NCBI GenBank assembly: GCA_037893245.1
Contig: JBAIAA010000603.1
Location: 1,054,001-1,118,000 of the forward strand
DNA length: 64,000 bases
Direction: 5' to 3'
DNA from: Crossaster papposus
Taxonomy: Eukaryota > Echinodermata > Asteroidea > Velatida > Solasteridae
Shown here: piece by piece, positions 8,245 to 20,200 of the stretch
How the letters are laid out: the number at the start of each line of letters is the position of its first letter
How positions within the stretch are numbered: position 1 is the stretch's first letter
Position numbers and translations under genes: made by a program
Notes under the pieces: generated by a model
Database searches by the model: none
The model's input: the letters and a program-made list of their open reading frames with translations, nothing else
What the model was told of the DNA's origin: nothing

Positions 8245-11200
8245 GTGAGCCATCTCCAATGATGTTACACGCCAACCAATGGTGTAAAGCTCTGCTGATT
8301 TCAGCTAAAAAAAATTATAACTTTTTCAATTCTATTTCCTTTTTGTTGATCTTTTTTTCCCACAAAGATTTGTTTTAAAGTTAAATTTGAATAAATTTAA
8401 TAAAATCAGCACAGCGAAATATTTATTGCAAGCACAATTTTGATCGTTTCAAGGGAACCACAAAGGAAACTAAACCGGTGCAGTTAATACTATTTTGAAA
8501 ATTGAACAAAGAAGTTACCTGGAGTGGGGCTTGAACCAGGAACCTCCAGATTGCCGTTCTGGTGCTCCGACAACTGAGCTATCCAGACCTGTGTTGGCAG
8601 TACCTCAAATTAGTCAATATCTTATATGTTGCTAGCAGGGTTGAAGCTAGACATTTTTAAGTGCCGGCTGTTTTAGGGCCGAGAGTCGGTAGTACATAAG
8701 CCTTCGGGTTTGGTTCGGTCCAAAAATGAGAGGGGGGGGGGGGGGGGGGGGCTCTTATTATATGCCTCTCCCCCTGCATTTTGTTTTCCCTTCTACTTGT
8801 TTTCCCTTTCACAAATAAAATCAGAATCAGAATTGAGATTCTAGATAGGTGATGGGATTATGCCTTATGGCACACATTCATGTATAGATACCGGTATCTT
8901 TGTCATGAGAAAGATATTTGGCTATATGGCCATTGCAGATTTGTCCTTTAACCCTAACCCCCTCACTGCTTTTTCTGGAAAGTATCCTGAATCCGCTACA
9001 ATCCACCAAGTTTGGTTTGCAAAAACTGCTGGTGTCCTGAGTCCATCAGACTCCACCAGTATGCATACTGGAGATATCCTGAGTCCATCAATAATCCACC
9101 AGCAAAAGTTGATGGACTCTGGCGGATTCAGGATACCATGGTGGCATACAAAAAGTTGCAGTGTGTTTCTCCATAGAGTCCATCACAGTCCATCACCTAA
9201 ATTTCTGAATCCTGAATCCATCAAACTCCTGCAGTAACGCTAGGCTTAAAATCCTCAATCCATCACACTCCTCCAGTTTGTTCAATATATATGGAGGTAT
9301 CCTGAATCTGCTAAAATCCTCCAAAACAGGAAATGGATTTTGATGGACTCAGGGCGGTTAGGGTTAAAGAAAATACAGTCATTGAAAGAATTTAAAAGTG
9401 CTTGTTATTCTACCTATATTTCATCAAAAGACAATTCTGCCCTATATAAACCAAATGTCATTCTCATGACATACTCTTACTGTATACTAAATGTTATGCT
9501 TGGATCATCAAAGGCACAATTCCCCTAAATATTGTTCCTATATACCCAACTAAAGGTGAATCCTTACTGTTTACCATGAGGTCCCATGACTTTTAACTCT
9601 TACCCGATGACTTTTAACTCTTATCCGATGACTTTTTGACTCTCATCCGGTGACCTTTGAACCCTCTGTACAGGCATGCAGGTCCTTCCAGCCCGGACAG
9701 CCAAACTTCATCAGCCACGACCACGAGGTTGGGATCAGCTACATCAGCACGCAGTATCCACAAAATCCACAGATATTCACTATGGTCAGGCAGGCTTGCA
9801 TCAGAAGCCTTAGCTGTGAGGTAAGTAATAAAGTTGTAGTCAAGTCCGAAGGAAGTGCCTCGGAAGTGCCTCGAGAACACCTCGCGAGTGCATTGCATAT
9901 TTTCTTTTTAGCGAAGCAGTTTTTGACTCTATCTGGAACTAAAAAATTTGAAGCTCTAGCATAAATGTGGAAAATAGTTTTGTAATATCTCCATCACTCA
10001 AGGTAAACTATTAAATTAATTTTACTTGAATTTTGAGGATTGGTTTTAGCAACTAGGAAAACAACTGTACATGTACATGTGTATGTAATTGAGACGATAG
10101 CAGCCACATGGTTAAGTTCAAATGGTCAAATCAGCTGGTTTTTAGTTTGGTTTTGCGGTTCGGTTGCAGCACTACTCTGAAAAGAGTATTTTGGGGGATT
10201 GAGAACGGTATTAAGGGAAGGGTACATGTATGTGTTTCCTTTCGTATGCAAAACCTATCTAATTTTTCATTCTACAACATTAAAACTTCAGTATATCTTT
10301 TCCAGCTATTCAACCAAAATGCTGTTGAAAAAATTACTTGTTGTAAAGATAATTACTCTAAACTCATTGTGAAATTATTCTTTCTAGCAGGCTGTCACTT
10401 TGAGAATTTTTTTTAATAAAAAGGCATTTCCAAAGATAGGTCCCATAGACGCATTAGAAATGTTCATCAGTAGTTAGATTGTTAACCACAAATGGTATGC
10501 GCAAGCGTTCGAATGTGGGCACTATTAGGGACCATTAGAATTGAAATTAAAATTTCAGAATATAATTTCCTCAGAACATACATGTACAACAATATATTCA
10601 CAGAGCTTAAAATAACTTCATCGGGTTATTTGTCAAGTACGGTACCTCTCTAATAATACACTGAACAAAAATATAAAAGCCCACAAAAATATAAACGCCC
10701 CCAAAATAGTTATTTGTCTCGATTTGTAATCAACATTTGTGTCCGTCTCTGCCAGTGAGGAATTGCTCAGTGATTCCACCCACAACACAGATGTGGATGG
10801 AATTACTGCATCACTGAGCGATTCCTCACTGGCAGAGACGGACACAAATCGAGACAAATAATCATTTTTGTGGGCGTTTATATTTTTGTTCAGTGTATTT
10901 TGAGCACGATATGCTGCTTCAAGTGATAAAAATGCACAACTGACAAATGGTGTATGATCCCTTTTAAAGGTTTGCCAGGGTCGAGAGGGGCCCATTTTCT
11001 TTGGTGACGAGCACCATGGCTACGTGCTGAGCTACACCTTCTTCATCAAGGACAGCCACGCCCGGGGGTTCCAGCGCTGGTACAGCGTCATCGTGGTCAT
11101 GATGGATCGTATCTTCCTGCTCAACTCCTGGCCATTTCTGGTGGCCAACGTGCGCTCCCTGATCGACGAGCTGCAGGCCAAGGCCCTCAAGGTCTACGAG

Positions 11201-14200
11201 CAGGAGCAGTCGGAGCACCCGCAGCGGGCCGAGCGCATCAACCAGGTGCCCATTAGGTTTTGGATTTTGTTTTCTTTAGACCATAGTATGATCTCTAAAA
11301 AAAATGTTATCTCTTTTTGCACCACACAAAATCCTGTTTAAAATATAAAAATGCCATGAAACGATGTTTTAAAAAAAAAAAATCCACCAATGAAATGATG
11401 TGGTGGAAAGCAAGCCTCTTTCACAAACATGACAACCCTGAATGCTCATCACGTTAGCCACTGGCACCAGCCAACAAACAGCTAGTCTTCGCTAACGTTT
11501 TCTCCCACAATGATCATAATATACATGTATTACAAAAATGTGCAACTGAACTGTACAGTTTAGCAACAATTTTTTTGGAATCTACACCCTTTAAAGCTTC
11601 TATAAACCTTCTATAATTCATGTGGTAGATAAGTGGGGATCACGGAATTCAGGAAACATTTTTAGCCATCATCCTATGGGCTTTAATCACGAGTCGGCCA
11701 TATTAAATTGAAAGTGAGGTAAAATCTTAAATTTTGGAACACGTGGATAGACATCAAATTAATAGTCTAGGCAACAAATCCAAAAATGTGTCTATTTAAG
11801 TTGCATAAGGCATTTTTGAGGAAAAGCAAACAAATGTTTGTGTTTCTCAAAATTGCCTAATTAGGTCAGTAATTAAGGTCAAAGGTCATTAAGTGCAAAT
11901 TTCAGTTTTTCACAAGAAATGGCTTTTTTTACCTCCTAAATACTATGATGTTGATAATTTTGCAATTCCTTTTTTAATAAATCATACACAGCATGTCAAA
12001 ATATCGAAATGAATTGAAATTGTTAAAGAAATATTTACTTCTTTTGACAATATCTCCTTAACCATTGGACTTTCTCTTTTTCACCACGGGATGAGTTTCT
12101 ACAGGCTGTTTTTCAAACCTATGCACGTTTGATCGGTGTTCTCTGGCTGATTCACATTATTTTGGGTACCGAGGGACAGGAATATGGTATTTGGTTTCAT
12201 AAATTATTATAATTAGGACGGTAATTAGAGCCAAAGGTCAATTAGTGCAGAATACAAATTATTAGGAAATTTCATTTTTGTGCATCCCTACAAAATGCTG
12301 GTGCTGTAGTAGGCCCCTATATACAATACCTCACATGCTTTTGTTAAATCTACAGGGTGGGAATCCCTACCCACTGTCTGAAGCAGTGATGTAGTACTCG
12401 AGACCGGTCTCGAGACCGGTCTCGGGGCCTGGTCTCGGTCTCGGCTAGCCGGTCTTGGTTTCGAATCTGACTCGGTCTTGGTCTCGGATGTCTGGTCTCG
12501 GGTCTCGGTGCCGAGACCGGCAATAAAAATGTAGTAATAAATGCACTAGTAATACAAAACAAAGCCCAGCAGTATACTGTATAATGATAGTAGGCCTATG
12601 TGGATATGGATAGACATACATAATGAACATGTAACAGGTAGATTTATGACCCCCCCCCCCCCCCCCCCCTACAAATTTGGTTGTATCGGCAACTTCTGTG
12701 AAGTTCCTATCAAATAGTGGGCGCACCAACAGATTAATAAACCGGTTGCACAGTTGCATCAAGTTTAGCAAGTCCAACTCACGCAAGAAGAGCAAGTCCA
12801 GCCAGCCTCCTCCATCTTCATCTAGCTCTATTTCATCCAGCATCCCGTGCGGTCAACGGAGCATTCCAAGCGACGACGAGTCACTTCTTCTATCCTGTGA
12901 ACTAGACTTTGGCCCGTCCACATCAAGAACCACACCAACCACGGTCTCACACAAATTATCCGAGGAAAACTTCAAACTGGTGAAACTTCTTGCAGTCAAC
13001 GTCAACATTTTGACATCTGTCAAGGAACACATCACCCGCCAAATACGACTCCTTTCCCGGTCAATCGAGACTAGCACACCACCACCCTATGTCGAGGTAA
13101 ACATACGGCCACCACGTCCACACCGATCTCTAAAATTCCAGGGGTCATTCCATAATCGCTGAAGCAATCTCCAGAAAAGAACATCGCTGCTCTTCACAGG
13201 AATTACGCTGGAAAAATACTATCAACTATACCCATCACTGCGGCCCAGCTGACCAACGCCAGGCGCTCAGCCCAAGAAAAGCTTGCTCAAGACTTCCAGG
13301 GTCAAGATCATCCCACTGCTAAACAACTCCTGAGCTTCTTCACAAGACCCTATCAACCAACAATAGGCATCAAAGAAAACCGACAACACTAGTCGATCTC
13401 TAACCACAAAATAAAACGGTCCTTTTCAGGACCACCACACCTTCTCAAAAGAGATAAATCCGTCATCTTGCCACTATAATATAATAATTATAATAAATAA
13501 ACTTGAATATAACCCACCCTATACCTTATCCGTTATATTCAAACTACAAATCGTTCAACTACCATGGCAAGAAGAAAACTCAACAAAGAAGCCAAGAGAT
13601 CCCTAAGTCAATCGAAATCTAACCATTTCTCTAACAAATGCAAATCGAAAACCAAACGAGCCAACTCCAATTATTTGCGCTCACTAGCAGAACAATGTCA
13701 ATCTTTCATAACGAACCTATCCAAAGCAACACTATCGCAAACTGTAATAAGTGCTTTAGGAAAAGGTTTAAACTTCGTACCCACTCCTGCTAAAACCAAA
13801 CCGCATTTTACTTGTAAGTGACATAAATACCTTCAATCGAAGACTAAGAATTGCATTCTTAATGCGTAACAAACGATCCAAAAACCATCCTTTCAAACCA
13901 CCATCAAACTGGCAACCAAAATCATCCCCTAGTGCAACACTAGAAGAATATTTGGAAGCCAAAAGATTCGAACTGGCCCATATCAGGCTAAGGAATCGGA
14001 AGAAAACATGACCACATGCACAAGAACTATCGGCCATAAACAAACTTAAAAACAATCCTGACATCGTAGTCAAACCACATGACAAAGGCAGAGGCATCTG
14101 CATTATGAACCACTCAGACTATCTACAAGTGGGTTACCACCACCTTGAGTCCCATCATTATACCCAACTGGACCAAGACATTTACCCCACAAACTATTAT

Positions 14201-17200
14201 GATGGTTCACAACACACTAATTGAAATGAGAAACAACAAACACATCGACAACGATACTCGACCTACTTCCACAAAACTGTCAAACATGTCCAACCATGTA
14301 CTTTCTCCCCAAAATACACAAAACTCTGCCACCGGCCGGAGAACATTTTGTTGGACAACCAATTATAAGTGGATGTACCAGCCCTACGGCCAACATTTCA
14401 GAATACATAGACTATTTTCGTCTTCCCATAATAACCGCACAGCCCACATTATGTCCGCGACACAGCAGACATTTTGCGCAAACTGGAAGAAAGACAATTT
14501 CTACAAGATGTCTTAATTACAAGTATCGATTTTGTTGCTATGTACACAAATGTCCGGTAGACGGAAGCAATCAAATGCGTTTGCAATGCCCTCGAAAACA
14601 CAAACCATAACCATCCGATCACAAAACCACCTTCGACTTTACACCCCAAAACTTCTAAAACTCATTCTTGGCCGCAACTGTTTCCAATTCGGAAATAAGT
14701 TCTTTCTTCAGAAAATTAAACAATAATGGAACTTAAACAAACACTGGAACTTAATCCAAGGCAATCAAATACTTTCGGAACTATTTCCGAAACCTTCATT
14801 CATTGCCTTCAAAAAATCCCAAAACATTCGGGAGAAACTAATAAGAGCTAAACTACCACAGCAAAATCAAAAGCTCGAACCACTCCCAACAGACTCTGGC
14901 TTTTTCGAACAACAAATTGAACCAGACGAAACCCTCAACATATTGCTCTCCCTACTGGACGAACAATTTGAAACCGACTAAAAAAAACATATGGCTCAAA
15001 CCAAACTTACATGATTGGACTATACCCAATCCCAGCCACAACTTTTCCGCGAGTTAGCCTCGATTCTTTTTTGAATCACCTATTTGCAACTGAAGAGTGC
15101 CCAAACAGCAAAGTACGAAAGTATGTTATATTGCTAGCAAGAGGATTGCGAACATAATCCTCTGCATGCTCGCACCACCAATGACATTCACTCTAAAAAC
15201 AGTTTGGTTAAAAGACCAACCAATCTAATTGGTTGACCCAATATTGGTTGTTTTTAACCAATGTGTTGGTTAAAGCCTAACCAATGCGTTGGATGTCCGT
15301 CAAACAGTCATATTGGTTGAAGGTATCAACCAATCTATTGGTAATTTATAACCAATATATTGGTTGTCCGTCAACCAGTCATATTGGTTGAAGGTATCAA
15401 CCAATCTATTGGTAATTTATAACCAATATATTGGTTGTCCGTCAACCAGTCATATTGGTTGAAGGTATCAACCAATCTATTGGTCATTTAAACCAATATA
15501 TTGGTTGTCCTTCAACTAGTTATATTGGTTGAGCTTGCAACTAAGGTATCAACCAATCTATTGGTTAATCATAACCAATATATTGGTTGTCCTTTAACTA
15601 GTCATATTGGTTGAGCCTGTATTAACCAATCTATTGCCAATAGATTGGTTGTCCTTCAACCAGTCATATTGGTTGAGCTTGTAGGAAATGTACCTACAGC
15701 AACTGACCAATCAGAAGTGAGGAAATTTGTTTTGACAATAGTCGATGTTAAATTGTAGTATTTATACCAAAATGCATTTGTTTTACCATAATATGTAATT
15801 ATTCAAACAATTCCATGATTGAATATAGATTTTTGTGCAAACATAGTGAACAATTCACATTAAATCTCATTCGTATTCAAATTTTAACATTGTTCATAAA
15901 AAACTAGCTGTGACTTAGTCGTGGACAAAAAAGCGAACTATAAAACTAACAACGGCAATAGCTAAGTTTGTAGTAAGTGCTTTGTAGGTAATATCTAGGT
16001 TATTATTGTATGTATGCGTAATTGCAATGTGTAATAAATTAATTCCATTGGTATTATTTCATTACGTAATTTGTCCACGTAGGAACCAATACATATTGGT
16101 TGTAGCCTAACCATTATAAATTGGTTGAATTAACCAATATTGTATTTTGGCATTTGTCATAAGCAATGCAATTGGTTAAGTGTTAACCAATATGAATTGG
16201 TTGCAGCCCTACCATTAAGTATTGGTTAGTGCTATAATCAATATGGATTGGTTACGTGGTAACCAATACAAATTGGTTGGAGTCCTACCATTGTGGATTG
16301 GTTAAATAGGTAACCAATATCAGATTGGTTATTTTAACCAATATTTTGGTTATCCACATACCGTAATTTCCTGCGGTAAAGACGCGGCTTATCTGACTTT
16401 CTAGACCACAAAAACATCGCCGCGCCTTATCTTTCAGTGCGCCGTATATGATGTCGCTTGAGTTCAAAGTGACGGTCTTTGTGTGAAAAATTCTTTGAAC
16501 GCCGCAATCTTACTCAATAATGCGGTCAACCAATTAGCCCAACTCTCCGGACATTGTGACCGTGTTTCCATTCACAATGCCGCGATGTGTTGATCCCCCT
16601 ACTACCGTACATGTATGTGATTTAGCACTCGGCAGCGTGCAAGACGTTTTTCGCGATGCGGGGCGCCCTCTAACGTACGCCGTAGACCACGCGTGAATTA
16701 CCGCATCGGCGGCCTACGCGCGCTGCATATACCGCGATTAAGATCGTCTCACAACGACTGGAAAAAAGACTAGGGGGTGTCGCAATTAGGGATACCATGC
16801 ACGCGATCGCTGCATGTGATGTACATGTGCATGCAGTTTATACTGCAGTGATACATGATATGTATCGGCAAACCTCGTGCGATATTGTGACTACTGGTTT
16901 GAAGTTTTCATACATTGTTTGCGTGCCAGATAAACTCAAGTACTCAGCAAATTCTTGCTTGGAATAGTGGGATCCTTCTAAGGCAACAAAATGACCCCTT
17001 TGTGGCAATGTACCTACACCGGGTGGCGCCTGGTGGCGCCTGGTGTTCTTCTGGGTGCGTTCAAGCATGCGCCTTATTCGGCAGTGCGCTTTATCTGTTG
17101 ACGTTTGAAATTTTTTGGGGTGATTTTAGGGACCTGCGCCTTAACCGCCGTGCGGCTTTACCGCAGGAAATTACGGTATCTACCAACTGGATTGGTTGAA

Positions 17201-20200
17201 ATCGACAAATATATTGGTTATTTTCAACCAATCTTTTTTAGAGTGTTTCATTATTCCACCTATCATAGTCACTCAATCTCTTATGTCCGCCCACCTACAT
17301 TTTTTAAGCCACACAGGTCACAGAGTAAAAGTGTCACTGAATGGGATAGTGCCATCCCTCTCTCCAAACCAAAAATGGACATAAAAAGAATTCCCTTAAA
17401 ATTGGGTATTCTGCACTAATTGACCCTTGGCTCTAATTACCGTCCTAATTATAATAATGTATGAAACCAAATATCATATTCCTGTCCTTCAATACCCACA
17501 ACAATGTAAATCAGCCAGATAACACTGATCAAAAGTGCATTTAGGTGTGAAAAGCAGGTACAAACTCATCCCGTGGAGAAAAAGAGAAAGTCCAATGGTT
17601 ACGGAGATATTTTCAAAAGAAGTGAATAATTCTTTAACAATTTCTATTATTTTAGATATTTTGATATGCTGTGCGTGATTTATCATAAGAGAAATTGCAA
17701 ATTTATTTACACCATTGCATACAAAAGAGAAAAAAATAAACCATTTCTTGTGAAAAAATGAAATTTGCACTTACTGACCTTTGACCTTAATTACTGACCT
17801 AATTAAGCAATTTTAAGAAACACAAACAAGATATTCAGATTCAGCACAAAACTACCGTTCAGAATCACCTATTTGTTTGCTTTTCCTCAAAAATGCAGTC
17901 ATATTTTCTCAAAATCAAACCAGTCTATAATGACCTAGAGGTAATACCATTATTTTTCAACTTCTTCACTTGACTTTATTTTCCACATAAAAACAACGAC
18001 CAAAGGATGATATTTTCAAAATATGTGAATAGTGATGCCTAAAAAGCAATTTTTAAGCTACATGTAAAACAAATATTGAAAGTGAGGCTAGAATGCAAAA
18101 AATAGTCTGGCACCATCCCATTCAACAGTTCCCTATTTATAAAATACATTCAGGGAACACAACCAAAATGACTTCCTTGTGAATGGTCCGTGTCTACTTG
18201 CAAGCTTGATAAATTTACTGTAGACTATTTATAATTTGTGCATTTTTATCGTTTGAAACAGCAGAAATGCTAACATTCTAAAGACAGGTGATTGACAACC
18301 AACCTGATAAATTATTATCTCCTCGAATGCTTGGAATCAATATTCAGGCATTTCACCTTTCCGCAGATCAGCTGCTTTGCTCTTTTCACTTTCAACTGTT
18401 GCCCTTGAAAAGAGATTTTTTGTGTTAATTCCAAGTTGCATGCCCGAATATTTTGACATTTCTATTTAAAGTGAACTGTGCCCAAAATCGGGGAGTGTTC
18501 TCGTTCCTGTGTTTGCAGCTATGCGCATGTCATGCACTATTAACCGGTGAATAATAGTGCGCATGTGCACTTGCTGTACTTAAAATACAACACTTTTGTT
18601 TCCGTAAAAAAATTGTTTCAGGAGTTTTTGGCCCCGGGTGATTTTTACCGGAGGCGGCGGGGCGGCAGCAAGACCTTCCGTTCCCTCCTGGAGCTGACAA
18701 GCGACAAGAACGTCTTCCGCTATCTGCACATGGTCTTTGCGTGGATACTAAAAGCTGGTGGCAGCAGGATGACGGAAAAAGTCCTGGAGGGGCCGCCCAA
18801 GGAAGAAGCTCTGATTGATTTGGACAACGAGGAAGGTTAAAAGTGAAAAGTCTCAAGGTTAAAAGTTCAATTACCTGTATCTCGCAAACCGGGCGACTCA
18901 AAACACTCACATTTTGCTTTATTTTAGTTTTCCCATATTGCCAAACAATTCAAGCAAATTAAAAGAAAATCTGTGAGATTGACGTGGAAAAGTGTTTGAT
19001 TTGTCACAGAATTAACCCCAGTGCCACTGTTTTGGGGTCATTTCTCTGAAGCATTTATTAGATACTATGAATGAAATAGCTCTACGGTCACAGACATAAT
19101 ATCACTTGTGTAGCTATTCAACCTAGCAAAATATTGCTAAACTAGTGGGAGATGCAGTCACAGGGAAGTGGTAACCACTTTTCATGATAAATTCAGTAAA
19201 GGACAAAGTTAGTAGTGAAATGTTCTGAAAACCTCTTTTTTTTTTACAGAGACCGAGGAAGGTTTCATTAAGGTCTCCACTATGACGATGGATCCTGATC
19301 CAGTAGGAGGGGCGGTGGAGGGCCCAACAGCCATCCAGGACAGCCGAGAGGAGTGGCAAGATGGTGGACCGACCTTCAAGTCATTGCATCATCTTAGACG
19401 AGTAAAGACCACATCCTAATTACTTGATTGCCGCTTTGCAATTTATATGTGTCTATGGAAGTGGCGGCAGCCACTTCTTATAGACATGTGTGTTACTGCT
19501 ACTTGTATCTTGATAAAGACAGTTAACCTTTTGCAACCATCTACAAAGTAACCAACCAAAAAATTGTTTAAAAGCTTTAATACTTGATGTACAGATATAG
19601 ACAGGGTCCATATCAGGAAAAATTGCCATTTTTTTCTTTGTCAAGGTTTTCTCAACGGTTTTATTATAATTAGCTGGGGGGCCATCCTGATTTTTGTCCC
19701 TAATTCAAGATGGCCGCCAAAATCAAAAATCTAAAATGGCGACCAAAATTACCTAAATGTGATTTATACTGCCTTTAAGTTTTGTAGTATCCATTTTTTG
19801 TCATGGGTTCTGTCATCCTGAATATATGTCTTTTGGAATTTCAGTGTTTTTGTCATTCTGAACCTCGGGCCTTTAAAATTAGTCTGGAGATTACCCAAAA
19901 TTTATTCTCCGATTGAAGAAGTCAGCCAAATTGGCCACCAAATCTTAATGGTATTTAAACTACGTCTTTGTTTTTTCTCGTATCAGGTTCTCATTGGTTC
20001 TATCGTAACTTGGGGCTGCCCAGGGTTTCCTGTCATCCTGAATTCATACACTTTGACTGAATAGTTAGGAAGCCATCTAGCCAGAAGTTGGCCTCAAACA
20101 AAGATGGCCGCTAAAATCTGAAATTACTGTCATAATTACCTTAATTAGATTTATACTGCTCGTGATTCGGTCATCCTAAACTTAAGGCCTTTGAAATTTG

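Larger units (their letters stand above)
8245..9673. other. FLCN intron 1 (1429 bp)
   Basis: Carries a minus-strand tRNA-like sequence (8516-8588), a 20 bp poly-G run, a cluster of TCCATCA-type repeats (8990-9360) and a short tandem repeat just before the acceptor. Donor GTGAGC, acceptor CTGTACAG. Nothing coding seen. Confidence 0.85.
9821..10969. other. FLCN intron 2 (1149 bp)
   Basis: The second half (about 10360-10969) is an interspersed repeat also found at about 22213-22483, interrupted here by a hairpin MITE (10659-10895). The acceptor CTTTTAAAG is weak in pyrimidines compared with the other introns. Confidence 0.8.
15189..17245. mobile_element. 2.06 kb TIR element rich in CCAAT/ATTGG repeats
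   Basis: CACTCTAAAAA at 15189 is matched by its complement at 17235-17245, and both tips continue into TTGGTT / AACCAA words. Between them are three blocks of AACCAAT/ATTGGTT repeats (15205-15680, 16085-16355, 17185-17232). In the first block a unit containing GTCCGTCAACCAGTCATATT repeats at 71-72 bp. An AT-rich, repeat-free core lies at 15690-16080. The right repeat block is interrupted by the nested element 16358-17179. No coding capacity, and no clear target duplication. Confidence 0.7.
11246..18621. other. FLCN intron 3 (7376 bp), filled with nested elements
   Basis: Two inverted arms (about 11805-12262 and about 17404-17910) enclose a GGTCTCGG-rich repeat, a Ser-rich open frame, a Penelope-like relic and a CCAAT-repeat element that itself contains two further nested elements. 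From 11246 to about 11800 and from about 17911 to 18621 I see only unassigned AT-rich sequence, apart from a short inverted copy of an intron 2 repeat end near 18240. Confidence 0.85.

Noticed and set aside
8516..8588. Functional tRNA-Ala(GGC)
   Set aside because: C at position 33 and a mostly unpaired T stem argue against function; listed only as tRNA-like.
11246..11341. Continuation of FLCN exon 3 through the donor as an alternative C-terminus
   Set aside because: The 32 extra codons show no similarity to folliculin, and the next exon joins perfectly in phase at 18622. Treated as intron.
12445..12843. 132-codon minus-strand frame with a Gly run
   Set aside because: Crosses the poly-C run and the GGTCTCGG repeat; antisense to the Ser-rich frame with no domain of its own.
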